Assembly: GCA_020650975.1 (NCBI GenBank) | Contig: JAIPMN010013977.1 | Location: forward strand, 1 to 20,826 | Length of the DNA: 20,826 nucleotides | Direction: 5' to 3' | DNA from: Apostichopus californicus | Taxonomy: Eukaryota; Echinodermata; Holothuroidea; Aspidochirotida; Stichopodidae | Shown here: positions 1 through 8,842 of the stretch, in pieces | How the letters are laid out: every line of letters begins with the position of its first letter | How positions within the stretch are numbered: the stretch's first letter is position 1 | Translations under genes and position numbers: made by a program | The notes under the pieces: generated by a model | What the model was told of the DNA's origin: nothing | The model's input: only the letters and a program-made list of their open reading frames with translations | The model's database searches: none

Positions 1-615
1 TACAGAGGATATCATTGCTGCATGGATTAGGATCACAGGGATCAACAGCTGAGGAAGATTAATATGATGTCATGTCAATGTAAGCAATGAGTAGAGAAGA
101 TAGGCCCCCTGACAATAATTGAAAGAGTGGACTCGAATATGAAATATAATTACAGAGGACATCATCGCTGCATGGATTAGGATGGCAGGGATCAACAGCT
201 GAGGAAGATTAATACGACGTCATGTCAATGTAAGCAATACGTAGAGAGGATAGGCCCCCTGACAATAATTGACAGAGTTAAATATGAAATATAATTACAG
301 ATGCCATCATTGCTGCATGGATTAGGATCACACGGATCCACAGCTGAGGAAGATTAATATGATGTCATGTCAATGTAAGCAATAATTGACAGAGAGGACT
401 CCAATATGAAATATAATTACAGAGGATATCATTGCTGCATGGATTAGGATCACAGGGATCAACAGCTGAGGAAGATTAATATGATGTCATGTCAATGTAA
501 GCAATGAGTAGAGAAGATAGGCCCCCCGACAAATAATTGAAAGAGTGGACTTGAATATGAAATATAATTACAGAGGATATCATTACAGCATGGATTAGGC
601 TCACAAGCTGAAAAA
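1..615 (-). repeat. Minisatellite built from a truncated EGF exon, about 4.3 copies
   Basis: Tandem units at 1-150, 151-295, 296-417, 418-568 and a broken one at 569-615. Each carries, on the minus strand, a splice acceptor (CTTCCTCAG in the four full units) followed in phase 1 by the opening of an EGF exon (A-V-D-P-C, P-N-P-C, C-S-N-D) down to C3; then the EGF similarity stops and intron-like sequence follows to the next unit. Unit 3 keeps the best exon sequence (CSNDGIC); the others read D-I-L-C or D-V-L-C. Unit 2 has His after C1 and unit 5 has lost nine nucleotides. None contains Ca to C6, and frames close soon after, so I call no coding exon here. The array probably continues past position 1. 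Confidence 0.88.
2..48 (-). pseudogene. Exon-start fragment in repeat unit 1
   Basis: Acceptor AG at 49-50 followed by codons for A-V-D-P-C-D-P-N-P-C-S-N-D-I-L-C, covering C1 to C3 of an EGF-like module. Matching fragments lie at 152-198, 297-343, 419-465 and, with a 9-nt deletion, 570-607. The missing second half means none can fold as a complete domain. Confidence 0.75.
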
Positions 616-868
616 GATCACTCATAATTAACAATATTTGGAGAGAAAAAGCTGACTAGTTGAGCACAGTATCCATGTGAAATATAAAAAATATAAACAA
701 TCATAATAAGCTACAAACTAAAAAACTATATTTTTATATAATTATATTAAATTATAGCAAATAGCAATTATAGCAAATAAAAGCCAAAAATCATCATAAT
801 CAGCAAATATTAAAATTTAAATAATAACAAAGCAATCATTAGTACACACCTTTTTACAAAGCAAACTC
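616..868. other. AT-rich spacer between the two minisatellites
   Basis: Very A/T-rich, with no EGF codons and no splice pair. From 794 it holds the first copy of a roughly 85-bp segment starting TCATAATCAGCAAATATT that recurs at 1111-1195 inside the next minisatellite, so the array expanded partly as a unit of about 317 bp. Confidence 0.7.
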
Positions 869-1611
869 CTTTCCCTACCTAACCCCCACCCCTCATACTG
901 CCACCCTTCTCTCCAAACTTCTCTCGATGATGTTCTTGGTTATATTTCCAATTAATTACCCCTACCTACACCCCCCTCACCCCAGATACTGCCACCCTTC
1001 TCTCCAAACCCCTCTCAATTAGGTTCTTGGCTATATTTCCAATTAATTACCCCTACCTACCCCCCACCCACATACTGCCACCCTTCTCTCCAAACCCCTC
1101 TCAATTAGGTTCATAATCAGCAAATATTAAAATTTAAATATTAACAAAGCAATCATTTGTACACACCTTTCTACAAAGCAAACTCCTTCCCCTACCCCAC
1201 ATACTGCCACCCTTCTCTCCAAACCCCTCTCAATTAGGTTCTTGGTGATATTTCCAATTAATTACCCCTACCTACCCCCCACCCCACATACTGCCACCCT
1301 TCTCTCCAAACCCCTCTTAATTAGGTTCTTTGTAATATTTCCAATTAATTACCCCTACCTACCCCCCTGACCCCACATACTGCCACCCTTCTCTCCAAAC
1401 CCCTCTCAATGAGGTTCTTGGTCATATTTCAAATTAATTACCCCTACCTACCCCCCCTCACCCCACATACTGCCACCCTTCTCTCCAAACCCTTCTCAAT
1501 GAGGTTCATGGTCATATTTCCAATTAATTACCCCTACCTACCCCCCCCCCCTCACCCCACATACTGCCACCCCTCTCTCCAAACCCCTCTCAATGAGGTT
1601 ATATTTTCCCA
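869..1611. repeat. 86-94 bp minisatellite, C-rich on plus strand, eight units
   Basis: The marker ATACTGCCACCC recurs at 895, 986, 1072, 1201, 1288, 1377, 1467 and 1561; the longer 1072-1201 step contains a foreign segment at 1111-1195. Each unit also holds TTCCAATTAATTACCCCTACC and a variable C run. On the gene's sense strand the units are G-rich, with runs such as GGGGTGAGGGGGGG, able in principle to form G-quadruplex RNA. The last unit ends at the donor of exon 25. A forward-strand open frame at 1409-1792 is an artefact of this repeat running into antisense exon. Confidence 0.9.
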
Positions 1612-1619
1612 TTACTTAC

Positions 1620-1862
1620 CTAATTCACAAAGATCACCAGTGAAGCATTCCTCACAGCTACAAGTGAATTCCGAGCAGTCTGTTTCAGATGAGATGCAAG
1701 TCGCTCCGTGCCTGCACGGATTATCCAGGCAAGGGTCGAGATCCGTCTGGCATTGGCTGCCTCTGACGCAGTTTGGGCATTCACAGGTATAGGAGAGGCA
1801 GTTACTGGAGATGGTACACGTGGCACCATGCTGACAAGGGTTGCTCTCACAAGGGTCTAGAT
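1620..1862 (-). CDS. Exon 25: two EGF-like domains (25a and 25b) in one exon
   Basis: The only double exon: 243 nt, acceptor CCTCTCAG, donor GTAAGT. Domain 25a opens DLDPC and has CESNPC (O-glucose) and CQHGATC (O-fucose); it lacks the aromatic residue after Cb (CPNCVRG). Domain 25b opens DLDPC and has CRHGATC (O-fucose) with a six-residue C3-Ca loop. The 25a/25b join falls at a GAT codon exactly where a phase-1 intron would sit, and GATCTAGACCCTTG and GATCTCGACCCTTG begin the two halves. The exon ends CEL plus G. The minisatellite at 869-1611 reaches its donor. Confidence 0.92.
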
Positions 1863-2495
1863 CTGAGAGGGAAAGAAAATAGGGGGAAGGGATGTGTCAG
1901 AACTTTCACAGTACTACAGAAATGATTCAAGTATGTCTGAGCCCTGGGATTTCAACCTTTGTTCCATCCTCGGGAAACTAGAGACGAAGGAATGTTCAGC
2001 GATCTCCCAAACATATTGAGAATCACCAGTGACCTCTTTCCCACCACAGTTTGAGACTAAGGTTTGGAAAATGAGTTTTTTTAGCCTCAGGCGGCACTTT
2101 ATTCTGACTGTCTTGAAACCTATGTATCAGCCGAATGTTAGCAAGTCTCTTCCGCTTTTATGGACCACCTACAGAGCCCTTTGCCCCACAGAGTTGCACG
2201 TCCTCCCTATCTGTTCGATGCCTGATGGGTTGCGTTTGCAAGGATCTGAGTTAATTACAGTGGATAACGTTTTTGTGTGTAAATGTTTGGACATCTGTAA
2301 TTTAATTATATGAACGCTAAGACTTGATTCACAATTATGGTTTCTATCTGTTGGTGTACTAATAAAAATTTCCCACAAAATTATACCCTATGACAGACAG
2401 ACATAAAAAATTAAACAGTGTGAACATTAATTATAATAAGAAGCCACAAAACCTAAAACGATATAAAAGATGTAATGAAAGTACGCTTCACTTAC
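1863..2495 (-). other. Intron 24 (exon 24 to 25)
   Basis: 633 bp. Mostly unique sequence. It contains a possible decayed EGF exon start at 2196-2245 (listed separately). No other coding signal. Confidence 0.85.
2196..2245 (-). pseudogene. Possible relic of an EGF exon start
   Basis: After an acceptor-like AATTAACTCAG the phase-1 frame reads D-P-C-K-R-N-P and later G-R-T-C, matching the C1, N-P and C3 positions of the array, but C2 is Ser, the spacing to C3 is too long, and the frame stops after A-L. It may be a degenerate duplicate; chance similarity is not excluded. Confidence 0.3.
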
Positions 2496-2609
2496 CAACT
2501 TCACAATTATCACCAGTGAAGCAGACCGGGCAGCCACAGCTGTGATGAGAACATAGGTTGGTACAGAAGCCTCCATTCATGCAGGGTGTGTTGGCACAGG
2601 CATCAACAG
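2496..2609 (-). CDS. Exon 24: EGF-like domain 24 (38 codons)
   Basis: A 114-nt exon, acceptor CTCTCAG, donor GTAAGT. The C3-Ca loop has three residues (CTNLC), as in exon 23. The domain opens AVDAC. CSHHSC has His where an aromatic residue precedes C4. C4-C5-Cb reads CGCPVC, then FTGDNC. Length and loop sizes suggest exons 23 and 24 are a recent tandem pair. The boundary codon with exon 25 is Asp. Confidence 0.9.
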
Positions 2610-3337
2610 CTGAGAGCAAAATGGAAGAAGATGCAAGGTAGATGCAAGAAGAAAAAAGGATGAGAGATAAGAGACAATAACCATCTCCATCTTCATCACA
2701 AAGCATCATCAAGTTACATTTCATTCGGTTGACTCATTTGTAGTTATCACCACATTCTCAAATATAACATTAAATAAATGGATGGACATAAACTCGGATA
2801 CAAGTCAAATCAGGTTTCAAGGTTTCTTTTTTCTTTTCATTCTGTTTCTTTTGAAGGTTTTTTTTTCTTCAAAATGTAAGGCACATGCCTTGCCCCCTCC
2901 TCAGTTTTTAAAAATTTCTTATAGGAGTGTAACTTATCTCGTGTAGAATCACCCTGCTCAACAAATTTACATGTTGAGATGAACAGAATGAGAAAGACAT
3001 GATGATGTTAAATCTATTTTGCAGTATCTGACCTTTGGGATAAGATGCATAATCAGCTTCATTCAATTTAGCTTATCACCGTGTTAGGCTATCGAATTCT
3101 CCAACTTTGATATCAACCTTTCATCACCTGCAGGATTACATGTTTAAAGTGCCCGATGCAAAGTTTTACAGCTTTACAGAGAGCAATCTGTTATGGAAAA
3201 GCCATTATCCACAGCTTTGCTTGCTGTGCAAGAAAAGTGAGAGGGTGTGTTGGGGGAGGGGGGTGGGTCTTGTTATTTTCGATAATAATATAATTGATTT
3301 GTCTCCTCAATCATACACAATAAGCTGCCAAACTTAC
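2610..3337 (-). other. Intron 23 (exon 23 to 24)
   Basis: 728 bp. T-rich stretches near 2820-2870 and a G-rich run at 3248-3268 on the plus strand (C-rich in the transcript). Forward open frames here are chance or antisense to exon 23. Confidence 0.85.
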
Positions 3338-3451
3338 CAATCTCACAGTTTTCTCCAGTCCAGCAGGAGGGGCAAGAACATGTGTAGGTTGGACATGAGC
3401 TGGTGCAGACACCAGCATTAAGACAGGGAGAATTGACACACATATCAACCT
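3338..3451 (-). CDS. Exon 23: EGF-like domain 23 (38 codons)
   Basis: A 114-nt exon, acceptor TTGTACAG, donor GTAAGT. It is shortened by a C3-Ca loop of only three residues (CTSSC), shared solely with exon 24. The domain opens EVDMC. CLNAGVC replaces the first Gly with Ala. CSCPSCWTGENC has Trp after Cb. No O-glycan consensus. The boundary codon with exon 24 is Ala. Confidence 0.9.
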
Positions 3452-4191
3452 CTGTACAAAATAGAAAAGAAACAATGAAGGTTACATTGACCAGAAAAAT
3501 ACTTCAAATATTTAAATGTTTGCATTCTTCAATATTCTTAACAAGGAACACAATTTCAACCAGTTACAAGTTTGATTGTCATAAATCTTTTATTTTACAT
3601 AGAGTCCAACTTGAAGGCATATATGGTAAAAAGTTTAATGGACAATATTCCAGTTTTCCAGTATTGTTTCAAAAAGTATTGTTTCAAACAACAATATGAG
3701 CAAAAAATCACTTGTTCACAATATTTCTCTCTCTGTCAGACATGTTATCCTTGACAGTGGACTGACACACCCCTGAAGAACCCTGCATAATGCCAGTTAC
3801 CTGTAACAATCATGGTCAAACACTATTTTTTCCAATTTACAGAGCTGCGTTCCCCTTTAAGGCCCACAAAAGGAATCTCAAAATTGTATGTTTATATGGA
3901 AGTTAAAAATTAATAGCCTTTAGAGTTAAGCAAGACATAAACCTATATAATATTGATGTTAAATAGGATCCTAGTACATAAATTGAAATCAAGTAGAGCT
4001 CATTTTGTGTTTAAAGTTAATTTAAACAAAATACTCAAAATGGTTCCTTGCAAATTGCCACCTGGTGCACTTTGAGCTACAAGCCATTAAACTTGCTGAC
4101 ATAAACATAGCTGTGATTAAAAACACTTTCCCAGCGTTTATAACAGACTATTATCTGCAGTTTCCAAAGGAAATTATGAAAGAAAGTTTAC
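3452..4191 (-). other. Intron 22 (exon 22 to 23)
   Basis: 740 bp. AT-rich. AGTATTGTTTCAAA is doubled around 3660-3690. Nothing else recognised. Confidence 0.85.
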
Positions 4192-4314
4192 CATTTTCAC
4201 AAAAGCTCCCTGTATGGCATTCATCACACTGACATGTGATACCACTGCAGTCTACTTCCATCTGACAAGTTCCACCGTTCTTACAGGGGTCTAAGCTGCC
4301 ACATAAATCAACAC
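4192..4314 (-). CDS. Exon 22: EGF-like domain 22, AAG acceptor
   Basis: A 123-nt exon. The acceptor is TCTCAAG, with A instead of the usual pyrimidine before AG, behind a good pyrimidine tract; the donor is GTAAAC. Both are below consensus. The domain opens SVDLC. The first loop has five residues (CGSLDPC) and the C3-Ca loop also five. CKNGGTC fits the O-fucose consensus. CSGITC has Ile before C4. CQCDECHTG matches exon 16. The boundary codon with exon 23 is Glu. Confidence 0.9.
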
Positions 4315-4659
4315 CTTGAGAAAGATAAAAGGAAAGATTTAGCATGAACAATGATGATGACATCGATCAATTAACAATCAGAGATAACCACAGTAACCAG
4401 GAAGAAAAAAAATGTTTGATATACTCTCTTATAAAGAATTGGTAAATAGGAAATAATTTAAATCTTGAATTTAATACAGTTTTGTGAAAGGTGCAAAAAA
4501 TTCGATTTCTTAAAAAAAATGGATATTTTACATCAAAGCTCTATAATAATGATTATCTATAATATTCGTCACTTCTGTGTTTGTTATCTTAGCTTACCAA
4601 ATTTTTTCTGCTTTGTATCTTATTGAATATTCATAAACTGGCATAATAATCGTACTTAC
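4315..4659 (-). other. Intron 21 (exon 21 to 22)
   Basis: 345 bp, AT-rich, with A runs near 4405 and 4510. I see nothing else in it. Confidence 0.85.
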
Positions 4660-4782
4660 TTGTCAGACAATCTGATCCAGCAAAGCATGATGGGCACTGA
4701 CATGTGATCTGGGTGCAGTCACCGGGGAGGGGCGAGCACTGTGTCCCTGGATTGCAAGGACTGGAGGCACATGGATCAATGA
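4660..4782 (-). CDS. Exon 21: EGF-like domain 21
   Basis: A 123-nt exon, acceptor ATTCTAG, donor GTAAGT. The domain opens IIDPC. CASSPC fits the O-glucose consensus. The C2-C3 loop CNPGTQC departs from the usual x-N-G-G pattern. Before C4 there is Ile, not an aromatic residue (CTQITC). It ends CLT plus A, lacking the usual Glu after C6. The boundary codon with exon 22 is Ser. Confidence 0.9.
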
Positions 4783-5095
4783 CTAGAATAAACCACAAAT
4801 GAGCCATTGAATGATCGAGGATATAAATAAAATCATGGGTCACCAGTACAACAGTACCCCCACTCAAACCAACACACCAACCCCCTCCCCCACCCCACCC
4901 AATCCCAACCCCACCACAAAATGTATTAGAAAGTCTTGCTTGAAGTATGCTTCGCCATGCACTTATTACAATCCTCATTTTTTCATTCTTTTCCATGTAT
5001 AGTATTCTATTCTGATATGCAAAACTTAAGTATTGGTTCAAAGAGAATGCCCTTACTGATTACAGGAATGTTATTATGTTACGGTTAGTACTCAC
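4783..5095 (-). other. Intron 20 (exon 20 to 21)
   Basis: 313 bp. A C-rich block on the plus strand at 4855-4917 makes this the most G-rich intron in sense. The minus-strand open frame that appears to extend exon 21 upstream simply reads through this block. Confidence 0.85.
4881..4912 (-). other. Strong G-quadruplex motif in intron sense strand
   Basis: On the minus strand, six G runs of 3-5 (GGGG, GGG, GGG, GGGG, GGGGG, GGGGG) are separated by loops of one to two bases, about 100 nt upstream of the exon 21 acceptor. This fits the G3+ N1-7 quadruplex rule in both the non-template DNA strand and the pre-mRNA. Confidence 0.7.
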
Positions 5096-5218
5096 TATCT
5101 TCGCATGTCGTCCCAATGAAACATCCCGAACACTGACAGGTGTAATTTGTACAAGATCCATTCTCTGTTATGCATATGCCACCATTAAGACAGGGATTGA
5201 TTGCACACTGGTTCCTCT
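5096..5218 (-). CDS. Exon 20: EGF-like domain 20
   Basis: A 123-nt exon, acceptor CCTTCAG, donor GTGAGT. The domain opens ERNQC, with Arg in place of the aliphatic residue. Two sequons lie close together, Asn-Gly-Ser before Ca and Asn-Tyr-Thr before C4. CLNGGIC lacks an O-fucose residue. C4-C5-Cb reads CQCSGC, then FIGTTC. The boundary codon with exon 21 is Ile. The intron on its 3' side holds a strong G-quadruplex motif. Confidence 0.92.
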
Positions 5219-5532
5219 CTGAAGGAAGGAAACATCAGAAAAACAATTCAAAATTCATTAAATCTTTGTTCGACCTGAATGAAACACATCGTTAAATTAA
5301 TATATGTAAAGAATTGGCAAAAGAGCATGTTATTTGAGCAGAATATACAATGTTACGCAAAATTATTTATTTGTTAGCAAGGAGAATCCTTTTGCGATCC
5401 ATAATTAGAAATTAATATGTAAGTTACATCTTCTTCTAAGAATTAATGGAATACAGAAAAGAAGTGCAACTGAGTCAAAATGAGCTCATTCCTGTCGTGG
5501 TTCGGTTGAAAAGAAGATTTCTGAATACTGAC
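5219..5532 (-). other. Intron 19 (exon 19 to 20)
   Basis: 314 bp of AT-rich unique-looking sequence. No repeat or gene recognised. Confidence 0.85.
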
Positions 5533-5649
5533 CTTGTTGACAGTTTCTTCCTCCATAGCAGTCTGTGCAAAGACATTGAAAGTCATTGCAGCCTAAGCTG
5601 ACACATGTACCTCCATTAGTACAGGGATTGTTGATGCAAGCATCATAGT
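5533..5649 (-). CDS. Exon 19: EGF-like domain 19 (39 codons)
   Basis: A 117-nt exon, acceptor TTGTCAG, donor GTCAGT. The domain opens YYDAC. The C3-Ca loop is short (CVSLGC, four residues), as in exons 2 and 8. CTNGGTC fits the O-fucose consensus. After Cb it reads YGGRNC. It ends CQQ plus G. The boundary codon with exon 20 is Glu. Confidence 0.9.
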
Positions 5650-6440
5650 CTGACAATAACAAAAAAAAAATATGAATGATATCATTTCAGTTAATCCTCA
5701 AAAACATAAAATACTTAGCAACAGAGTCAAGATTTTTTTTGGGGGGGTCAAATGAAGTTCTTAACAACCTTGAAACTGTTTTCAAAAGTACTCTCAAAGT
5801 ATTCTGGTACTCAAGTAATATATTGTAAGCAGCTGTACTCATAACTGGGTGCTAAATTATTCTTGATCTTAATTTTTTACTCAGATGTACTACTCATACT
5901 TTAAAATATTAAGTACTCATTCCGGGCGAGTGCTTTGAAAAAGACCTATTGGAAGGGAACTTTCTGACATAGTTAGAAAATATAGCTCTTTAATATGCTA
6001 GACAGTCAAATTATGGTCAGTGACACTCAGACGTCAACTGCCACCCTCCACACATTTACACTCACTGCAAAGACATTCTCTATTTAAACCATTTCTCAAT
6101 TATCTTAAAAATTAATTTGTCACGTCAGAACCTCCACTCAGGAAGTATCAAGGCTCTAGAGGAATTTTTCACATTTGTTGACAGAAACTGCAGTTTCAAG
6201 TTTATTTGTACCATCATCATTAATTTATATTTTATAACATGATTATTATTAAATTAATATACTTATATATAATAAATGATATGCAATAATCAGATATATA
6301 TATACATATGATGGGTAGTGACTCTGAAGCCACTCTGAAGGATGTACTCTCAAAGCTACATTTTAAACTCGAACAACACTTTAGGATCGAGACGTTTCCT
6401 GAGTGTATTTTGCTATAGAAGCAATGTAATAAATACTTAC
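5650..6440 (-). other. Intron 18 (exon 18 to 19)
   Basis: 791 bp. It contains a T8G7 run near 5736-5750 and an AT-dinucleotide tract at about 6294-6310. No coding signal. Confidence 0.85.
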
Positions 6441-6563
6441 ATATTTCACACCTGGTACCCACAAAGCATCCTGGACAGTCACACGTATAGAGAGAGCAGA
6501 TGCCGTCAAACGACACACAGGAGCCATTATTCTGGCAGTCGTGATTGGCGCACGGATCTATTT
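6441..6563 (-). CDS. Exon 18: EGF-like domain 18
   Basis: A 123-nt exon, acceptor GTTCACAG, donor GTAAGT. The domain opens EIDPC. CANHDC has Asp before C2. CQNNGSC fits the O-fucose consensus and also contains an Asn-Gly-Ser sequon, so the same loop could in principle carry either sugar. The second half reads GICSLYTCDCPGC, then FVGTRC. The boundary codon with exon 19 is Tyr. Confidence 0.92.
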
Positions 6564-7465
6564 CTGTGAACAGAATGAGAAATTAGACTCGACTATACAG
6601 AATACTAAAATGGAAACGCAGAATTGTGGAGTATCTCAAGATTCACTAGAAAATTCAATATTAAAAGTTAATAAACATTTTGTTTATGATCTTCAATTCT
6701 GTATTATACTCTGATTTTTGTCACAAATCTGCTGCTACAATTCTGGACCACGAAAAGAATATTGAGGTACTTGAAAGCAATACGTTTCTTTAGGTTCACA
6801 TAAATCTCACATGAAAAGAAATCTGCAATTTGGGAAAACTAAAAAAATCATAATATTATATACTAACAATTTTAAGTCACAAAGCTGTTCTGCCCTGGTA
6901 CTAAACATCTTATAAATCTCTAATATGGATTTGCAATTTGGGAAAACTAAAAAAATTACAATATTATATAAATATTATATAAATCTCACATGAAAAGAAA
7001 TTTGCAATTTGGGAAAACTAAAAAAATCATAATATTATATACTAACATTTTTGGGTCATGAAGCTTTTCTGCCCTGGTACTAAACATCTTATAAATCTCT
7101 CGTTTGGTGCAGATAAAATTATTGTAACCAATAACATCTCTTAGCAGGAGGAGGGCCAGTCAATTATGTAATAAACATTTCATGATTTCTTAAGGGTGAT
7201 GCAGAGTGACCCCCTTCTACCCCTACCCTCTCCACACATCTCATTATCACTACCATACAGGAAAGTGTTTTTTCACATTTCTAATCCAAAGCAGACACAA
7301 ATTTGAAATCATTCGGTTGATTTTGCATAAAGCTGAAGATTAATTATCACAGCCTCATTAAGGCCAAGAGTACAAAGGATGAGAGGTGATTACAGAATGC
7401 ATGCAGAAAGAGTAAATGCAAGAAAAAAGATAAAAAATAAATATAAAGATGAACAAATGACTAAC
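6564..7465 (-). other. Intron 17 (exon 17 to 18)
   Basis: 902 bp. It contains the local duplication at 6801-7100. A C-rich block at 7210-7234 gives G runs in the transcript. Confidence 0.85.
6801..7100. repeat. Local tandem duplication, about 120-bp copies
   Basis: Copy A at 6802-6920 and copy C at 6981-7099 share AAATCTCACATGAAAAGAAA, GCAATTTGGGAAAACTAAAA and GCCCTGGTACTAAACATCTT in order. A shorter copy of the middle part lies between them at about 6924-6970. Divergence is low, so the event is fairly recent. No coding content. Confidence 0.85.
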
Positions 7466-7588
7466 CTTCCTGGCAGAATTCTCCGCTAAAACATCCAGTG
7501 CACTGACAGGAATATTGAGAACAAGTACCAGCAACCTCTTGACAGATCCCTCCATTTTGACAGGAATGACTGTCACATGCCCGGATGG
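7466..7588 (-). CDS. Exon 17: EGF-like domain 17
   Basis: A 123-nt exon, acceptor TTTCTAG, donor GTTAGT. The domain opens TIRAC, losing the Asp or Asn usually two residues before C1. CDSHSC has Ser instead of Pro before C2, so it narrowly misses the O-glucose consensus. CQNGGIC has no O-fucose residue. The second half is standard (GTCSQYSCQCTGC, then FSGEFC). The boundary codon with exon 18 is Glu. Confidence 0.9.
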
Positions 7589-8719
7589 CTAGAAAAGAAG
7601 AAGAAAAAAATATATATATATAATGAAATTACCTTGTGTATACATAGAGAAACAATTAAAATAATTGTTTTATTTGGAATAATTAATTATTTGTTATGGA
7701 AAGATTTAAAGGGAAAAGATTTAAAAAAATTATAAAAGAAATGATATATTAATTAATAACAAAACTGTAAACTGGAATACTCAAATATCTTGAAAAAGAA
7801 GACGCACATTTTGATTTCTTTTAAATGGATTCATACATTGATATCAAACCCACAACTTCCACTAATTTATTCATACTACAAGATGTTTTGGGGAAAAATG
7901 TTAACAAAAATATGACATCGATGTTATTTTCAATGAAACAGGGCTGATTCTGAAAAATAACAAATGTTTTACGATAAGGACTACGTCAGAGTCTTACAGG
8001 TGAGTGTATTTCATATTAATAATCTATTTAATGGGTTGGCCATCATCCAAACAGTAGTTCTGGTTGATTGCTCAACATGACATTTAGTCATCTTAGAGGA
8101 CTAAAAACTTTCTCAAGCCATAATGACTGTGTATCTTGTTTATATTTTCCACTTCATTATCAGTTGTATCTGGGAGAAATTCACTTCCATGAACGAAGAA
8201 TGCATTTCCTGTAGCAGATATCCTGTAAAAGGACATTTCATGTGGATATTTGTGAGTCAAGACAATAATTGGGAAAAGATTTTAAAAATTTGATAAAAGA
8301 AGTAATATAAACTTTAATATCAAAACTGTATGATGCTGTTATCAATATGCATAACTTTATTGGTCTGCATCAATCTTGGATCAGATAAATAACTCTGGTG
8401 GTTAATATTGTCAAAAAATCAACCATTTATCTGACTAACTTCCATACCAAGCCTCGTGGCAAACCACAACCGCAGGTCAGTGATGGGTAGAAATAGAAAG
8501 AAGACCATTGGTGTAAGTTATTAACGATCAGCCTGCGAAGAATTGCGTATCAACATTAGTTCTAGGATTAACCTAATATTCAGTATAACCTTGTTCTCAT
8601 CTAGTCCAGGATTAATCTACCCAGGGTGTATTCTTAACAGGATTATCCAGTTAATCTATCCTGGGATTATCCTATCCATGATTCATATCGTAACCTTTGA
8701 TACCAGGATTAATACTTAC
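7589..8719 (-). other. Intron 16 (exon 16 to 17)
   Basis: 1131 bp. AT-dinucleotide tract at about 7609-7622. A diverged 60-bp duplicate pair lies at 7711-7770 and 8271-8330 (both start GGGAAAAGATTT and contain CAAAACTGTA). A cluster of AGGATTA words lies at 8564-8711. No gene. Confidence 0.85.
8562..8711. repeat. Cluster of AGGATTA/GGGATTA words
   Basis: AGGATTA occurs at 8564, 8608, 8639 and 8705, with GGGATTA near 8663 and several TTAATCTA/TAATCT echoes. It ends a few bases from the exon 16 donor. The cause is unknown; it may be a decayed short tandem repeat. Confidence 0.5.
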
Positions 8720-8842
8720 TGTTCTCACAGGACTCTCCAGTGTGACATTCATCACACTGACACTGAAACTCGTTGCAAGAACCATTGAGAGGTGAACAGG
8801 ACCCTCCGTGGAGACACGGCTCACTACTGCAGGGATCCAGAA
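8720..8842 (-). CDS. Exon 16: EGF-like domain 16, both O-glycan sites
   Basis: A 123-nt exon, acceptor TTTAACAG, donor GTAAGT. The domain opens FLDPC. CSSEPC (O-glucose) and CLHGGSC (O-fucose) are both present, and Asn-Gly-Ser precedes Ca. C4 to C6 reads CQCDECHTGESC, almost identical to exon 22 (CQCDECHTGSFC); the His after Cb is found only in these two, so they are probable close paralogues. The boundary codon with exon 17 is Thr. Confidence 0.92.

Noticed and set aside
1..615. Regularly spaced repeats reminiscent of a CRISPR array
   Set aside because: The repeats are whole 120-150 bp units without unique spacers, carry a eukaryotic splice acceptor and half exon, and the window is clearly animal.
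1409..1792. 127-codon forward open frame rich in Pro and Tyr
   Set aside because: It reads the 86-94 bp minisatellite and then the antisense of exon 25; no independent coding signal.
4631..5041. 136-codon minus-strand open frame suggesting a larger exon 21 with a Gly/Val-rich N-terminal extension
   Set aside because: The extension reads through the G-rich intron; a good acceptor lies at 4783-4784 and gives the standard 123-nt exon.
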